Positions 17,529-29,126 are shown, numbered from the stretch's first letter. The stretch is DNA of 64,000 nt from Alphaproteobacteria bacterium 40-19 (GCA_001898075.1 MKSD01000001.1:610108-674107), one strand, 5' to 3'. The notes: a model not told the origin generated them from the letters alone. A program made the numbers and translations.

Positions 17529-20500
17529 TTACTGTGCTTCCGAAAGACTTTTTTCCCTAGAAGCTTCTAACAGATTTTGATCTTGTTGGCGCGCTTCCTG
17601 GCGTAAAATACGTTTGATAAAGCCCGTTCCCGCCGGAATCAAACGCCCTACAATCACGTTTTCTTTCAAACCTTTCAATTTATCCACTTTCCCATACACT
17701 GCTGCATCAATCAAAGCTCGTGTGGTTTCCTGGAATGAAGCAGCGGAAATAAAGGAATCTGTTTGCAAGGACACTTTTGTAATCCCTTGCAAGATACGGA
17801 CACCAATAGCTGGTTTTTTACCGGCATGACGTATCTCTGCATTTGCAGCTTCCAATTCTTCTACGGTGACGTGATCCCCGATCAAGAAAAGTGTGTGCCC
17901 AGGATCAACAACTTCCACCCGTTGCATCATCTGTTTCAAGATCACTTCTACGTGTTTAGCGTTAATAGGCACACCTTGTAAACGATACAAGTCTTGTACG
18001 GAAGTGACAAAGTATTTAGACAACGCTTCAAAACCTAAAATCACCAAGATATCGTGAGGCACGATATTTCCATCTACCAAAAAGTCTCCTTTACGAACTA
18101 CATCTCCTTCTTGCACTAAGACGTGCCGGTCTTTAGATATGGTGTATTCTACGGGCTTTTCGTTAGGATCATGAGGAATAACCGAAAAACGCCGCCGCGA
18201 CTTGTAATCTTTTCCAAACTCAATCACCCCATCAAAAGGACTCATCACAGACGGATCCTTAGGGCGTCGTGCTTCAAAGAGCTCAACAATGCGGGGTAAA
18301 CCACCCACGATGTCTTTAGACTTAAAGGCTTCTTTGGCTAAACGAGCTAACACATCTCCGCGCTTAACCTCTTCCCCGTTATTAACCATGATCACCGAGT
18401 CTACACCCAAGAAATACCGTCCTCCTGTTCCTTTGCGATCTGCGTCCAGAGCAATTATTAAGGTAGGCCTTAACTCGACTCCTTTAAGGGTAGAACGCGC
18501 AGCTATAACCGTACGCTGCGTAATTCCGGTCACTTCATCCACAGTTTCTTGGAAAGAAACCCCTTCAATCAAGTCTACATACTGAACTTTTCCTTCTTGT
18601 TCCGCAATGATAGGCAAAGTATAAGGATCCCATTCGGCCAGCTTTTGTCCTACTGCAACGGTCTCTCCTTTACGCACCAATATACTAGAACCATGAGGAA
18701 TCCTAGAAACCATCAGTTCTTTTCCTTCTTTATCAAGGACCACAATTTCCATAGAACGTCCCAAAACAATAAGGTGCCCATGGCGATTTTCCACCACGTT
18801 TTCATGACGAAAATCAAGCACACCATCATGTCGAGCTTCCAAATAAGACGCTTCAGAAGCGTGTAAAGAAGCGCCTCCGGTATGGAAGGTTTTCAACGTC
18901 AACTGCGTTCCCGGTTCTCCGATAGACTGCGCGGCAATAACACCAACTGCTTCTCCAGGAACGACTAAGTGTCCTCGGGCCAAATCAAGACCGTAACACA
19001 TACTACAGACCCCATCCTTAGTCGTACAAGTCAGAACAGAACGGACTGGAACAGAGGCAATTTCATCATCCTCAATCGCACAAACCTGTTCTTCTGCCAA
19101 TAAAGACCCTGCTTTGATCACGCGATTGTTTGAAAGCGTTAGATCTTGTGCAAGCACACGACCCAAAATCTTTTCACGCAATGATGCTTCAACCCCTGAA
19201 GAATCTTCAGCGACCGTCATCGTTGTAAACTGATCTGTTCCGCAGTCATGCATCCGTACCACACAGTCTTGCGCGACGTCCACAAGACGTCGGGTGAGGT
19301 ATCCTGCACTGGCCGTTTTTAACGCTGTGTCCGACAAACCCTTACGAGAACCGTAAATAGAGTTAAAGTACTCATCAGGTTCCAAACCTTCTTTAAAGTT
19401 AGCTGTAATAGGATGTTCCACGATACTTCCATCGTGACGCGTGATCAAACCTCTCATACCTGACAGCTGCCTCATCTGGGCCACCGAACCTCGGGCTCCG
19501 GAATCAAACATCATGTACAACGAATTCAAAGGCTTTCCAGGAACTTCTTTGGACAAATTAGCTTCCATCAATTCTGTAACCTGTTCGGTACACTTGGTCC
19601 AGGCATCAGTGACACGGTTATAACGCTCACCCACAGTAATCAACCCATCTAAAAATTGTTGGTGATATTCAATCACTTGGGCAGTTGTTTCTTTAATCAA
19701 AGCTTGTTTTTGTTCCGGCACTAAAAGATCGTCTTTTCCAATAGAAATTCCCCCCACAGTGGCATACTTAAAGCCCAATTGAACCAAACGATCCAAAAAT
19801 AAGGTCGTAGCGCAAGCCCCCCCCAAACGATGGACCAACCCTACAATTTTCCCGACATCTTTTGATTTTAATTTACAATTTGCCAGGTCAAAAGTTATAC
19901 CATCTATTTTAGGCACTGCTTCCCAGAAAATAAGACGCCCAATAGTGGTTTCAACACGCTGATATCCCTCTTCTTCAAGATTATGACCAAATTCCTTATT
20001 TGTCATACGCACAAAAATTCGGGTATTCAAAGAAATTTGCTCTGTTTCTAAAGCCACCAACGCTTCTTCAAAAGTTGCAAAAGAACGCCCTTCTCCCTTA
20101 GAGCCTTCTCGGCACAAAGTCAGATGATATAATCCCAAAACCATGTCCTTGGAGGGAACAATAACAGGTTCTCCGCTGGCAGGGCTGAGAATATTGTTGG
20201 TTGACATCATCAAAACCCTAGATTCAATCTGAGCTTCTAAGGACAGCGGCACGTGAACCGCCATCTGGTCTCCGTCAAAGTCCGCGTTATAAGACGCACA
20301 AACCAAAGGATGCAGCTGTATGGCTTTGCCTTCCACCAATATAGGCTCGAAAGCCTGAATACTCAGACGGTGTAAAGTAGGTGCACGGTTTAAAAGCACG
20401 GTCCTTTCTTTAATCACTTCTTCTAAAATACCCCATACTTCTGGCTTTTCTTGCTCCACCATGCGCTTGGCCATTTTAATGGTACTGGCCAAACCGTAAC

Positions 20501-21713
20501 GCTCTAGCCGCGCATAAACATAAGGTTTAAATAACTCTAAGGCCATCTTTTTGGGTAAACCACACTGATGAAGCTTCAATTCTGGCCCCACCACAATCAC
20601 CGAACGTCCTGAGTAATCTACGCGCTTTCCCAATAAGTTTAAACGGAAACGCCCCTGCTTTCCGCGCAACATGTCAGACATGGACTTAAGGGGTCTCTTG
20701 TTGCTGCCCAAAATAGGACGTCCTCGGCGACCATTGTCAAAAAAAGCATCCACCATCTCTTGTAACATGCGCTTTTCGTTGCGCACAATAATTTCAGGGG
20801 CTCCCATTTCTAATAAACGTTTCAAACGGTTGTTTCTATTCAGCAAACGACGATATAAATCATTCAAATCTGAAGTTGCAAAACGTCCCCCATCTAACGG
20901 CACCAAAGGACGCAACTCCGGAGGCATCACAGGAACCACATCTAAAATCATCCACTCTGGGCGCGTACCAGAAGACAAAAAGGCCTCTACCAACTTTAAA
21001 CGCTTAATGATTTTTTTCCGTTTTAATTCGGAAACGCCGCCATCCAGTTGGTCTCGTAACTGATGACGAAGCTCTGCCAGGTCCAAAGCTATTAACATCT
21101 CTTTAAGGGCTTGAGCGCCTGATCCTACAACGAAATTTCCCTGGCCGTACTCTTGGCACGCCTTCATGTATTCGTCTTCACCAAGGACTTTTCCATAATG
21201 CAGCGCCGTCATACCCGGGTCCAAAACCACATACCCTTCAAAATAGAGAATGCGATCCATCGCCTTGGTATTGAGGTCTAGCAAAGTTCCAATACGACTA
21301 GGCAAAGAGCGCGCAAACCAAATGTGGGCCACCGGACAGGCCAGTTCAATATGCCCCATGCGTTCGCGTCGCACCCGGGTCAAGGTCACTTCTACCCCAC
21401 AACGTTCACACACCACACCGCGGTATTTCATCCGCTTGTACTTGCCACAAAGACACTCATAGTCCTTAATAGGACCAAAAATACGGGCACAAAAAAGCCC
21501 ATCTTTTTCAGGTTTAAATGTCCGATAATTGATGGTTTCAGGTTTTTTGACTTCCCCAAAAGACCATGAACGAATTTCTTCAGGACTGGCAATTTTGATA
21601 CGAATCTGATCAAACTGCGTAGAGGTATTTAAACGATTTACCAAAGAAAGCATGGGGTGCATTCCCTCATACCCTGCCCCTTGGAATCCGTAATCTAACT
21701 TCCTGCTTTCCAT
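17529..21713 (-). CDS. rpoC: RNA polymerase subunit beta'
   Basis: 1394 residues. The N-terminal zinc ribbon is [20 protein letters not shown], the catalytic Mg motif is [12 protein letters not shown], and the trigger-loop region includes [16 protein letters not shown]; a second Cys cluster is [12 protein letters not shown] prefer the ATG at 21713 because GGAGAGG precedes it; an ATG at 21725 would add four residues. rpoC starts 18 bases after the rpoB stop, so the two form one unit. The genes are separate, not fused. Confidence 0.98.
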   Translation of the reverse strand: MESRKLDYGFQGAGYEGMHPMLSLVNRLNTSTQFDQIRIKIASPEEIRSWSFGEVKKPETINYRTFKPEKDGLFCARIFGPIKDYECLCGKYKRMKYRGVVCERCGVEVTLTRVRRERMGHIELACPVAHIWFARSLPSRIGTLLDLNTKAMDRILYFEGYVVLDPGMTALHYGKVLGEDEYMKACQEYGQGNFVVGSGAQALKEMLIALDLAELRHQLRDQLDGGVSELKRKKIIKRLKLVEAFLSSGTRPEWMILDVVPVMPPELRPLVPLDGGRFATSDLNDLYRRLLNRNNRLKRLLEMGAPEIIVRNEKRMLQEMVDAFFDNGRRGRPILGSNKRPLKSMSDMLRGKQGRFRLNLLGKRVDYSGRSVIVVGPELKLHQCGLPKKMALELFKPYVYARLERYGLASTIKMAKRMVEQEKPEVWGILEEVIKERTVLLNRAPTLHRLSIQAFEPILVEGKAIQLHPLVCASYNADFDGDQMAVHVPLSLEAQIESRVLMMSTNNILSPASGEPVIVPSKDMVLGLYHLTLCREGSKGEGRSFATFEEALVALETEQISLNTRIFVRMTNKEFGHNLEEEGYQRVETTIGRLIFWEAVPKIDGITFDLANCKLKSKDVGKIVGLVHRLGGACATTLFLDRLVQLGFKYATVGGISIGKDDLLVPEQKQALIKETTAQVIEYHQQFLDGLITVGERYNRVTDAWTKCTEQVTELMEANLSKEVPGKPLNSLYMMFDSGARGSVAQMRQLSGMRGLITRHDGSIVEHPITANFKEGLEPDEYFNSIYGSRKGLSDTALKTASAGYLTRRLVDVAQDCVVRMHDCGTDQFTTMTVAEDSSGVEASLREKILGRVLAQDLTLSNNRVIKAGSLLAEEQVCAIEDDEIASVPVRSVLTCTTKDGVCSMCYGLDLARGHLVVPGEAVGVIAAQSIGEPGTQLTLKTFHTGGASLHASEASYLEARHDGVLDFRHENVVENRHGHLIVLGRSMEIVVLDKEGKELMVSRIPHGSSILVRKGETVAVGQKLAEWDPYTLPIIAEQEGKVQYVDLIEGVSFQETVDEVTGITQRTVIAARSTLKGVELRPTLIIALDADRKGTGGRYFLGVDSVIMVNNGEEVKRGDVLARLAKEAFKSKDIVGGLPRIVELFEARRPKDPSVMSPFDGVIEFGKDYKSRRRFSVIPHDPNEKPVEYTISKDRHVLVQEGDVVRKGDFLVDGNIVPHDILVILGFEALSKYFVTSVQDLYRLQGVPINAKHVEVILKQMMQRVEVVDPGHTLFLIGDHVTVEELEAANAEIRHAGKKPAIGVRILQGITKVSLQTDSFISAASFQETTRALIDAAVYGKVDKLKGLKENVIVGRLIPAGTGFIKRILRQEARQQDQNLLEASREKSLSEAQ

Positions 21714-21731
21714 TTTCCTCTCCATAAATAA

Positions 21732-24700
21732 CTACGCGTAAGTGGGTAATAAGGCCTCAGGATTGGAAGGTAATTCTCCAATCTCGTCCTGAGCATCTTG
21801 GATGTATTCGATGTTCAAACACAGTGTCTGCAATTCCTTGACTAACACGTTGAATGATTCAGGAACATCCGATCCAAAAACTTCCATGCCCTTAATAATG
21901 GATTTATAAACTTCCATACGGCCCTTGAGGTCATCTGATTTGACGGTTAATAGCTCGGACAATACATGGGCAGCTCCATAAGCTTCCACAGCCCACACTT
22001 CCATTTCACCAAAACGCTGTCCACCAAATTGAGACTTACCACCCAAAGGCTGCTGAGTCACCAAACTGTAAGGACCCACCGAACGGGCGTGAATTTTATT
22101 ATCGACCAAGTGATCCAACTTCAACATATACAGAATTCCCACCGTCACTGGACGTTCGAAAGCTTGTCCAGTTCGACCATCAAACAAAATTTCTTGCCCA
22201 CTGGAATTAACCCCAGATCGCTTTAAAATCTCTTCAATATCTGGCACTTTTGCCCCTTCAAAGATTGGTGTTGCCACAGGCATCCCCCGAGTGGTTTCTT
22301 GAGCGAGTTCAATTAAATCTTGGATAGGCATACGATCTAATTCCTGGCGAATTTCTTCTTGTTGGTATAAATCTTTCATGCCATCTCGTAACAACCGCTC
22401 TCCCTCCTCTTCTGGGGCTAAAGCTGCTTTTTTCAGAACTCCTTGCATTTGCTTTCCGAAGTTTAAGGCCGCCCATCCCAAGTGTGTTTCCAAAACCTGT
22501 CCCACGTTCATACGGGAAGGAACACCCAAAGAGTTCAACACAATGTCTACTGGTGTTCCATCCGCCAAGTAAGGCATATCTTCTTCAGGCACAATAATAG
22601 AGACCACACCCTTGTTTCCGTGACGTCCCGCCATCTTATCGCCGGGCTGCAATTTGCGCTTGACCGCTAAAAAGACCTTCACAATTTTCAGAACTCCAGC
22701 TGGAACCTCATCGCCCCGGCCAATCTTCATCACTTTTTCTTCAAAGCGCTTTTCCAGATTTTTTAAGTCTTTTTCGTACTGCCCTGAAAGCGCCTTTAAT
22801 TTTTTCGAGACCTCAGAATCGTCTACCACAATCTTATCCCAACCCAATCTTTCCAGCTCAGTCCAAATTTCTGCAGTAATCACTGTTCCAGCAGTCACTG
22901 TCCCAGCCCTATAAAGCAGCTTTTGTCCCAAAACCAAATTTCCGGTATGCCACTTAAAGTTGTCCCTTAACGCTTCCTTTTCTGCATCTTGGTCTTGAGT
23001 AATCTGCGCAATCTTTTCGTGCTCGATCAACAAAGCGCGTTGATCCCTTTCCACACCAACCCTAGAGAAAATTTGTACATCGACCACAACACCTCCCATT
23101 CCTGAAGGTACTCGTAAAGAGCTATCCTTCATGTCTGAGGCTTTGTCTGCAAAAATAGAACGTAACAATTTTTCTTCTGGGGTCAACGGAGCATCCGGTT
23201 TAGGGCTGACCTTTCCTACCAAAATATCTCCTGGCTTGACTTCCACACCAATACGGACTACCCCGGTTTCATCTAAATTACGAACCTGTTCTTCCGAAAC
23301 ACCCGGAAGATCTCGAGTAACTTCTTCATACCCAAGCCTCGTATCCCGGGCTACAGACTCAAAGGATTCAATATGAAAAGACGTATAAGCATCTTCTCGA
23401 ACCAATTTCTTGGAAATAATAATAGAGTCTTCAAACCCATAACCATTCCAAGGCATAAAGGCCACCAAAGCGTTATTACCCAAGGCCAATTCACCGCGAT
23501 CAATAGCATGACCGTCTGCAATCAGATCCCCCTGACAAACTCTTTGACCGACTCGGACTAAAGGCTTTTGGTGAATACATGTTCCCGCATTCGATTTACG
23601 ATATTTGACCAAATTATAAATATCGACAACCGATTCACCACTTCCAGGTAAAGCATCTCGTCGCACCACAATACGACGCGCATCCACTCGGTCTACTACG
23701 CCGTCCCGCAAAGCTTTAACAACTGCCCCTGAATCTTTGGCGACCAAAGCTTCCATCCCTGTTCCCACCAAAGGAGCCTGCGGCTTAACCAAAGGCACCG
23801 TTTGGCGTTGCATGTTCGAACCCATCAGAGCACGATTTGCATCATCGTTTTCTATAAAAGGAATCAAGGAAGCAGCCACCGACACAATCTGTTTCGGGGA
23901 AACGTCAATATAGTCCACCTCAGCCGGAGAAACCAACACGTAATCCTGAGAGCGTCTGGCTCGTACCACTTCTCCTTGAATATAACCATCCTTATCTAGC
24001 AGTGTAGAAGCCTGGGCAATCACCTTACCCTCTTCTTCCATCACAGAAACGTATACCACTTCTTGAGTCACACGACCTTGAACCACGCGGCGGTAAGGAG
24101 TTTCCAGAAAACCGTATTTATTGACCCGAGCATACACAGCCATCGAGTTAATTAACCCAATGTTACCTCCTTCTGGTGTTTCAATAGGACAAACACGACC
24201 ATACTGAGTCGGATTGACGTCACGAACTTCAATTCCGGCCCGATCCCTTGTTAATCCTCCAGGACCCAACGCGGATAAACGCCGTTTGTGGTTGATTTCT
24301 GCTAAGGGATTGGTTTGATCCATAAACTGAGATAACTGAGAGGTTCCAAAGAACTCACGAATGATCGAAGACAGAGGACGAGCATTTAAAAAGTCACTAG
24401 GCATGGCGTTTTCCCAATCTACCGAAGACATCCTTTCCCGCACGCTGCGCTGCATACGGGCCAAGCCTGCACGATACTGGACCTCTAAAAGCTCTCCGAC
24501 TGAACGTACTCGACGGTTTCCTAAACTATCGATGTCGTCCAAAGTACCTCGACCTTCTCGCAGGTCCAATAAGCGCCTCATAATCAAAATAAAATCTTTT
24601 TTATGCAAGACCACTTCGGACAATGGAATATCTGAATTCAAACGTAGATTTGTCTTTAAACGTCCCACCTCTGAAAGACTATAACGCTCGGGATTAAAGA

Positions 24701-25937
24701 AGAGATTTTCGAAAAAGTGATAGGCTATCTTTAAACTCGGTGTCTCGCCTGGTCTTAAAATCTGATAAATTTCCTTCAACGCTTCTTCACGACTCAGATT
24801 TTTTTCCATCTCTAAAGTATTGCGCAAGCAAGGCGTTACCGTTACATGATCGATGTCCAGGATAGAAAGCTGATCTTGTCCACAACTTCTAAAAACTTCC
24901 AACATTTCTGCAGTCATCTCTTGTCCTGCAGCCCCATAAATTTCTCCGGTTTCTGGGTTTATCAAATCAGAAGCCAAGTAAGCTCCTATCACATAATCTA
25001 GATCGACTTGAAAATTTCGCAGCCCTTGATCTACAAATTGCCTCACCATTCGGGCTGTTAAGCGCTCTCCCTTCTGAGCTAAAATCTGACCCGTGTCCCC
25101 GTCCATCAAATCAAAAGAAAGACGCGTATTTTTCCAACGTTCTGGTAAAAATGGTAACACCCAATAAGTCTGGAAAAAAGTTAATGAAACAGATTCATAA
25201 AAAGCAGATAAGATCTCTCCCCGTCCCATTCCTGGACGTTCCCACATGGGTAAATCGGCATATTTTCCTTCAGGATCTTCAGCTTCTAGCGCCATTAACA
25301 AAGTTGTCGCTAAAATCTTACGCTTACGATCTATCCGGGCACATAAAACATTCTTAGAAGTAAATTCAAAATCTAACCAAGCCCCCATAGACGGGATCAC
25401 TCTGGCCGTCACTTCACCCAAAGAAGTTCCCCTCTCACGATCGAAAAATACCCCTGGAGATCGGTGCATCTGCGAAACCACAACCCGGTCCACCCCGTTG
25501 ATTACAAAAGTTCCTTCCTCTGTCATTAACGGAATATCACCTAAATAAGTCTCTTGCTCTCGGGCAGCTTTAATAACTTTTTCTCCTTCTTTTTCTTCCC
25601 AAATAACTAAGCGCAAACGCACTTTTAATGCGGAAGTATAGGTTAAACTTTTTTGACGCGCCTCATCCGCATCATATTTAGGCTCTTCTAAAACGTATTG
25701 CACCAATTCTAATTGAATCTTTTCAGAAAAATCCTTGATAGGAAAAAAGCTAGACAAAGCGCCTTGTAAGCCTACTTTTTCTCTTTTATCCGCAGGAACA
25801 TCTTTTTGCAAAAAATCTTCATAAGATTTACGTTGAAGAGCAATGAGCCCAGGAATTGGAATGCTTTCTCGTTTAGAACGCGACAAGTTGTAGCGAGGAC
25901 GTTTTTGCATTCCACACAATCGCTCTTGATCTCTCAT
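21732..25937 (-). CDS. rpoB: RNA polymerase subunit beta
   Basis: 1401 residues, full length. Visible are the rifampicin-pocket segment FFGTSQLSQFMDQTNPLAEI with HKRRLSALGPGG, the nucleotide-site Lys region PGDKMAGRHGNKGV, and the C-terminal FGGQRFGEMEVWA. The pocket has the usual rifampicin-sensitive residues as far as I can align them. ATG 25937 follows GGGAGAG. The 309-base gap to rplL contains three hairpins with T-rich 3' sides, so rpoBC expression probably depends on read-through or on a promoter in the gap that I could not fix. Confidence 0.98.
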   Translation of the reverse strand: MRDQERLCGMQKRPRYNLSRSKRESIPIPGLIALQRKSYEDFLQKDVPADKREKVGLQGALSSFFPIKDFSEKIQLELVQYVLEEPKYDADEARQKSLTYTSALKVRLRLVIWEEKEGEKVIKAAREQETYLGDIPLMTEEGTFVINGVDRVVVSQMHRSPGVFFDRERGTSLGEVTARVIPSMGAWLDFEFTSKNVLCARIDRKRKILATTLLMALEAEDPEGKYADLPMWERPGMGRGEILSAFYESVSLTFFQTYWVLPFLPERWKNTRLSFDLMDGDTGQILAQKGERLTARMVRQFVDQGLRNFQVDLDYVIGAYLASDLINPETGEIYGAAGQEMTAEMLEVFRSCGQDQLSILDIDHVTVTPCLRNTLEMEKNLSREEALKEIYQILRPGETPSLKIAYHFFENLFFNPERYSLSEVGRLKTNLRLNSDIPLSEVVLHKKDFILIMRRLLDLREGRGTLDDIDSLGNRRVRSVGELLEVQYRAGLARMQRSVRERMSSVDWENAMPSDFLNARPLSSIIREFFGTSQLSQFMDQTNPLAEINHKRRLSALGPGGLTRDRAGIEVRDVNPTQYGRVCPIETPEGGNIGLINSMAVYARVNKYGFLETPYRRVVQGRVTQEVVYVSVMEEEGKVIAQASTLLDKDGYIQGEVVRARRSQDYVLVSPAEVDYIDVSPKQIVSVAASLIPFIENDDANRALMGSNMQRQTVPLVKPQAPLVGTGMEALVAKDSGAVVKALRDGVVDRVDARRIVVRRDALPGSGESVVDIYNLVKYRKSNAGTCIHQKPLVRVGQRVCQGDLIADGHAIDRGELALGNNALVAFMPWNGYGFEDSIIISKKLVREDAYTSFHIESFESVARDTRLGYEEVTRDLPGVSEEQVRNLDETGVVRIGVEVKPGDILVGKVSPKPDAPLTPEEKLLRSIFADKASDMKDSSLRVPSGMGGVVVDVQIFSRVGVERDQRALLIEHEKIAQITQDQDAEKEALRDNFKWHTGNLVLGQKLLYRAGTVTAGTVITAEIWTELERLGWDKIVVDDSEVSKKLKALSGQYEKDLKNLEKRFEEKVMKIGRGDEVPAGVLKIVKVFLAVKRKLQPGDKMAGRHGNKGVVSIIVPEEDMPYLADGTPVDIVLNSLGVPSRMNVGQVLETHLGWAALNFGKQMQGVLKKAALAPEEEGERLLRDGMKDLYQQEEIRQELDRMPIQDLIELAQETTRGMPVATPIFEGAKVPDIEEILKRSGVNSSGQEILFDGRTGQAFERPVTVGILYMLKLDHLVDNKIHARSVGPYSLVTQQPLGGKSQFGGQRFGEMEVWAVEAYGAAHVLSELLTVKSDDLKGRMEVYKSIIKGMEVFGSDVPESFNVLVKELQTLCLNIEYIQDAQDEIGELPSNPEALLPTYA

Positions 25938-26013
25938 ATGAACTCTCCCAAATTTTGAATAACCTCATAAAAATGTATACTTCTTTTCAATTTTTCAATG
26001 TTTAGACCGTACA

Positions 26014-26059
26014 ATAAAAAAAAGAGCGTACCAAAACATCTTAGCAAGATACCGCTCTT
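26014..26059 (-). terminator. Terminator or attenuator hairpin 3 before rpoB
   Basis: On the minus strand AAGAGCG (26059-26053) pairs with CGCTCTT (26028-26022). An inner hairpin of ATCTT and AAGAT lies inside the loop, and a run of T follows down to 26014. It lies 77 bases before the rpoB ATG. Confidence 0.75.
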
Positions 26060-26111
26060 AAAACTTGGACAAAACCTAGCCCATGATCAAAAAAGAAAAT
26101 AAAAAAGCAGA

Positions 26112-26130
26112 GCGAAAGATTTTCTTTCAC
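26112..26130 (-). terminator. Hairpin 2 in the rplL-rpoB gap
   Basis: On the minus strand GTGAAAGA pairs with TCTTTCGC around an AAA loop (8 pairs including one G-U). TCTGCTTTTTT follows. It is weaker than the other two hairpins in this gap. Confidence 0.45.
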
Positions 26131-26210
26131 CCTGAAAAAATTCATAACTTCTCGATGATTTTTCAGCACTGCTTAACTAATAAAAAAACAATAATAATAA
26201 AAATTCACCC

Positions 26211-26236
26211 AAAACAAAAAGGGGGCATTAGCCCCC
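26211..26236 (-). terminator. Strong terminator hairpin 1 directly after rplL
   Basis: On the minus strand GGGGGC (26236-26231) and GCCCCC (26226-26221) pair around a 4-nt loop, then TTTTTGTTTT. It starts 10 bases after the rplL stop and should end most rplJL transcripts. Confidence 0.85.
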
Positions 26237-26246
26237 TTTCTTTGGC

Positions 26247-26618
26247 CTATTTTAATTGAATAGTAGCCCCTGCTGCTTTCAATTTTTCTTGAATAGAAGT
26301 TGCTTCCTCTTTAGAAACTCCGGTTTTCAGAACAAAACCAGCTTGCTCAGATGCGTCTTTAGCTTCTTTCAAACCTAAAGTTGTAACCTCTCTGATAGCC
26401 TTAATGACAGCCATCTTGTTGGCACCGGCATCAGATAACACGACATCAAACTCGCTCTTCTCTTCTGCAACTTCAGCAGCACCACCGGCAACAGCAGCAA
26501 CTGCTACAGGAGCCGCCGCAGAAACGCCCCACTTTTCTTCCAGAACTTTAACCAGTTCTGCAGCTTCCAAAATGGTCAAAGCACTTAACTGCTCAGACAA
26601 CGACATCAACTTTTCCAT
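26247..26618 (-). CDS. rplL: 50S ribosomal protein L7/L12
   Basis: 123 residues. It has an N-terminal dimerisation helix pair ([20 protein letters not shown]), an Ala/Val-rich hinge (about residues 35-50) and a C-terminal domain with SEFDVVL and [14 protein letters not shown]. The usual TGLGL reads TTLGL here. It stalks the ribosomal GTPase centre with L10. It lies 21 bases after rplJ, and a strong terminator follows. Confidence 0.97.
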   Translation of the reverse strand: MEKLMSLSEQLSALTILEAAELVKVLEEKWGVSAAAPVAVAAVAGGAAEVAEEKSEFDVVLSDAGANKMAVIKAIREVTTLGLKEAKDASEQAGFVLKTGVSKEEATSIQEKLKAAGATIQLK

Positions 26619-26639
26619 AACAACCTCCTAAATAAAGAC

Positions 26640-27146
26640 TTACTGACGACTGCGAGCATCTACCACCCGCGCAAGAGCGCTGGCGGGCTCGGCAAAAATA
26701 CGAACCAAACGCGTTGCGGATCCCTGAATCGCACGCAACAACTGAGAGCGCAACTCTTCCAAAGAAGGCAAAGAAGATAATCTCATAACTTCATCCTTCT
26801 TCAAAACAACGCCATCTAAACATCCCATAACAATCTGAATCTGACTTTCACGTTTTTTACAAAAATCAGCCACAACTTTAGAGGACCCAACGGCATCTGA
26901 TCCTAAAACGACCCCCACAGGCCCACGAAAAGCCCGCACAATCTCATCTGATTGACCACGAAGAGCTTTGCGTACCAAACTATTCTTAACCACCTGAAAA
27001 ACGGCACCAGAACCACGTACACCTCTTCTAAAAGAAGCAAGATCCCCTGCGTTCAAACCAGAATGCTTGACAACGATCATGAAAGATTCCGCATTAAAAC
27101 GCTTATCGAAATCTTCAAGAAATTTTTCTTTTCCTAAGCGATCCAC
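26640..27146 (-). CDS. rplJ: 50S ribosomal protein L10
   Basis: 168 residues. The N-terminal rRNA-binding part includes FRRGVRGSGAVFQVVKNSLV, followed by GPVGVVLGSD, and the C-terminal helix that carries L7/L12 dimers ends in VARVVDARSRQ-like sequence. It starts 72 bases after rplA. That leader may hold the usual L10 autoregulatory site, but I could not fold it with confidence. Confidence 0.96.
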   Translation of the reverse strand: MDRLGKEKFLEDFDKRFNAESFMIVVKHSGLNAGDLASFRRGVRGSGAVFQVVKNSLVRKALRGQSDEIVRAFRGPVGVVLGSDAVGSSKVVADFCKKRESQIQIVMGCLDGVVLKKDEVMRLSSLPSLEELRSQLLRAIQGSATRLVRIFAEPASALARVVDARSRQ

Positions 27147-27218
27147 AGAACCCCCCTTGTTTTAAAACTTCTTCTTCCCAGTAAAACATGTTTCCACATC
27201 AAAAACAACCCCCTCCTC

Positions 27219-27902
27219 TTAAGACTGCACTGCAACAGGCAATGCAAAACCCATAGTTGTGGACAATAAAATTTCTTTAACAAAAACACTTTTTACTGTC
27301 TCGGGCTTTAAACGAAGCAATTCATGATACAGAGCCATAAAATTTTCTTCTAAATGGTTTAATGAAAAACTCACTTTACCAATCACACTGTGAACAATAC
27401 CAGCTTTTTCATTGCAAACAGAAGCTTTTCCGAATTTGATCTCTTTCACTACTTTAGCCACATCAGCAGTGACAGTTCCCAACTTAGGATTAGGCATCAA
27501 CTTCTTAGGTCCCAAAATTTTAGCCACTGTACGACTAAGCAGAGGAATCATAGCCGGAGTCGCCACGCAACTTTGAAAATGAACCTGTCCTGCAACGACT
27601 TGATCGATCAAATCTTGAGCTCCCACAATATCAGCCCCCGCATCCCGAGCAGCTTTCGCCTCATCTCCTTCTGCAAAAACCGCTACTGTCACCTTTTTCC
27701 CCGTTCCATGAGGCAAGATCACTGAAGCCCTGACCCCCTCTTTACGAGCGTCTATATGACATTTAAAAACAGCTTCCACGGTTTCATCAAACTTCTTGCT
27801 GGCACGCTCTTGGAGCAGCTCCAGCGCCTGAGGCACAGAGTAGACTTTAGAAAAATCAACTCCTTCATCTCTCAGTTTTAATCTTTTTGTTATTTTACTC
27901 AT
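27219..27902 (-). CDS. rplA: 50S ribosomal protein L1
   Basis: 227 residues, normal length. It forms the L1 stalk at the E site. The family segment ILGPKKLMPNPKLGTVT is intact, as are VILPHGTGK near residue 62 and the FGKASVCNEKAGIVH segment. It follows rplK after 12 bases. Confidence 0.97.
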   Translation of the reverse strand: MSKITKRLKLRDEGVDFSKVYSVPQALELLQERASKKFDETVEAVFKCHIDARKEGVRASVILPHGTGKKVTVAVFAEGDEAKAARDAGADIVGAQDLIDQVVAGQVHFQSCVATPAMIPLLSRTVAKILGPKKLMPNPKLGTVTADVAKVVKEIKFGKASVCNEKAGIVHSVIGKVSFSLNHLEENFMALYHELLRLKPETVKSVFVKEILLSTTMGFALPVAVQS

Positions 27903-27914
27903 CTTCCTATACCC

Positions 27915-28355
27915 TTAGTTCACCACTTCAATACCGGCTGAACGCGCCGAGCCCACCAACATCTTGACCGCAGCGTCTAGATCATAAGCATTCATATCTA
28001 CCATCTTGCCTTTTGCAATTTCTTGCAACTGAGCACGCGTAATAGTCCCGACACTCTTTCCTTTACCTGGAGTTTGACTGCCTTTTTCTAATTTTGCAGC
28101 TTGCATAATAGAATAGCTGGCAGGAGGTTGCTTCATTATAAATGAAAAACTCCGATCTGCATAAACAGTAATCACAACCGGCACCGGCGTTCCCGCAGGC
28201 AAACTGGCACTAGCTGCGTTAAAAGATTTACAGAATTCTGGAATATTGACCCCGCTCTGACCTAACACAGGTCCGATAGGCGGCGCAGGAGTTGCCTTCC
28301 CTGCTTTGATCTGTAGATTAATTAATCTTGTAATCTTCTTTTTTGGCTTAGACAT
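27915..28355 (-). CDS. rplK: 50S ribosomal protein L11
   Basis: 146 residues. The N-terminal part has the proline-rich [20 protein letters not shown] loop that binds the GTPase centre. The C-terminal part contains [19 protein letters not shown] with the GSARSAGI ending that contacts 23S rRNA. It follows nusG after 11 bases in the standard secE-nusG-rplK-rplA order. Confidence 0.97.
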   Translation of the reverse strand: MSKPKKKITRLINLQIKAGKATPAPPIGPVLGQSGVNIPEFCKSFNAASASLPAGTPVPVVITVYADRSFSFIMKQPPASYSIMQAAKLEKGSQTPGKGKSVGTITRAQLQEIAKGKMVDMNAYDLDAAVKMLVGSARSAGIEVVN

Positions 28356-28366
28356 TTTTTCTCTCC

Positions 28367-28900
28367 TTACTCCACTTGTGAAAATTCTAACTCTACGGGC
28401 GTGGGGCGTCCCAAGATATCAATAGAAACCTTTAAACGCTGCTTAGGAACGTCTACATTTTCAACAACACCCTCCATCCCCGCAAACAAACCGTCTCGCA
28501 CACGAACAATCTGGCCTATTTCAAAACAACTTTGAACTCTAAGAGATTCAGAAAGTTTTTCGACTTGACCAATCAATTTTTTCACCTCTTCATCCGCCAG
28601 AGGCTGCGGCACTCCCTGCACTGTTGCGCCCAAAAAGTCTAGCACTTTGGGCAAACTTTTAATCATTGTAAACGATTGCGGGGAAAAACGCATCTTAACA
28701 AAGACATATCCTGGAAAAATTTTTTCCTGCACCTTCACTCGGGCACCCCGACGCACAGATTCGGCCTCTTTGCTGAAAACCAAAACTTCTTCTAATAAAT
28801 CCGAAAGTTCTTCTTTTTCAAACTTTTTTTTCATTTCGGCAACAACTTGTCTTTCGCTGCCTGCCGCAACATGGACAATATACCAGCGCGCTTCAACCAC
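28367..28900 (-). CDS. nusG: Transcription antitermination protein NusG
   Basis: 177 residues. The NGN domain covers about residues 3-118 ([23 protein letters not shown]), and the KOW domain includes [17 protein letters not shown]. It binds RNA polymerase and couples to Rho or S10. Its start overlaps the end of secE by eight bases, so the two are translationally coupled. Confidence 0.97.
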   Translation of the reverse strand: MVEARWYIVHVAAGSERQVVAEMKKKFEKEELSDLLEEVLVFSKEAESVRRGARVKVQEKIFPGYVFVKMRFSPQSFTMIKSLPKVLDFLGATVQGVPQPLADEEVKKLIGQVEKLSESLRVQSCFEIGQIVRVRDGLFAGMEGVVENVDVPKQRLKVSIDILGRPTPVELEFSQVE

Positions 28901-29099
28901 CGTACTCTCCTCCTAAGACCAACTGCAATATCATAATCAGAAAACTGTCCACGAAAAAAAAGTACCCAGCAGAAGCTCCTGCCAAAATTCCAACCAGCAC
29001 GCTGCTAAGCAGCACATCCCGATGAGTGGGCCAAGTCACTTTACGCATTTCCTGGCGCACGTCTCTAAGAAACTTAACCCATTGCTGAAGCCAATGCAT
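28893..29099 (-). CDS. secE: Preprotein translocase subunit SecE
   Basis: 68 residues, the short single-helix form common in alphaproteobacteria. The amphipathic helix FLRDVRQEMRKVTWPTHRD carries the conserved KVTWP motif, and one transmembrane helix follows (VLLSSVLVGILAGASAGYFF). It is part of SecYEG with SecA, which is encoded at 38-40.8 kb. It is first in the minus-strand ribosomal/RNA polymerase cluster. Confidence 0.95.
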   Translation of the reverse strand: MHWLQQWVKFLRDVRQEMRKVTWPTHRDVLLSSVLVGILAGASAGYFFFVDSFLIMILQLVLGGEYGG

Positions 29100-29126
29100 A
29101 GTAACCGAAACAACTAGTATTTTTTT

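Noticed and set aside
17529-25937. Fused rpoB-rpoC as in some Rickettsiales
   Set aside because: rpoB ends with its own stop and rpoC has its own ribosome binding site 18 bases later.
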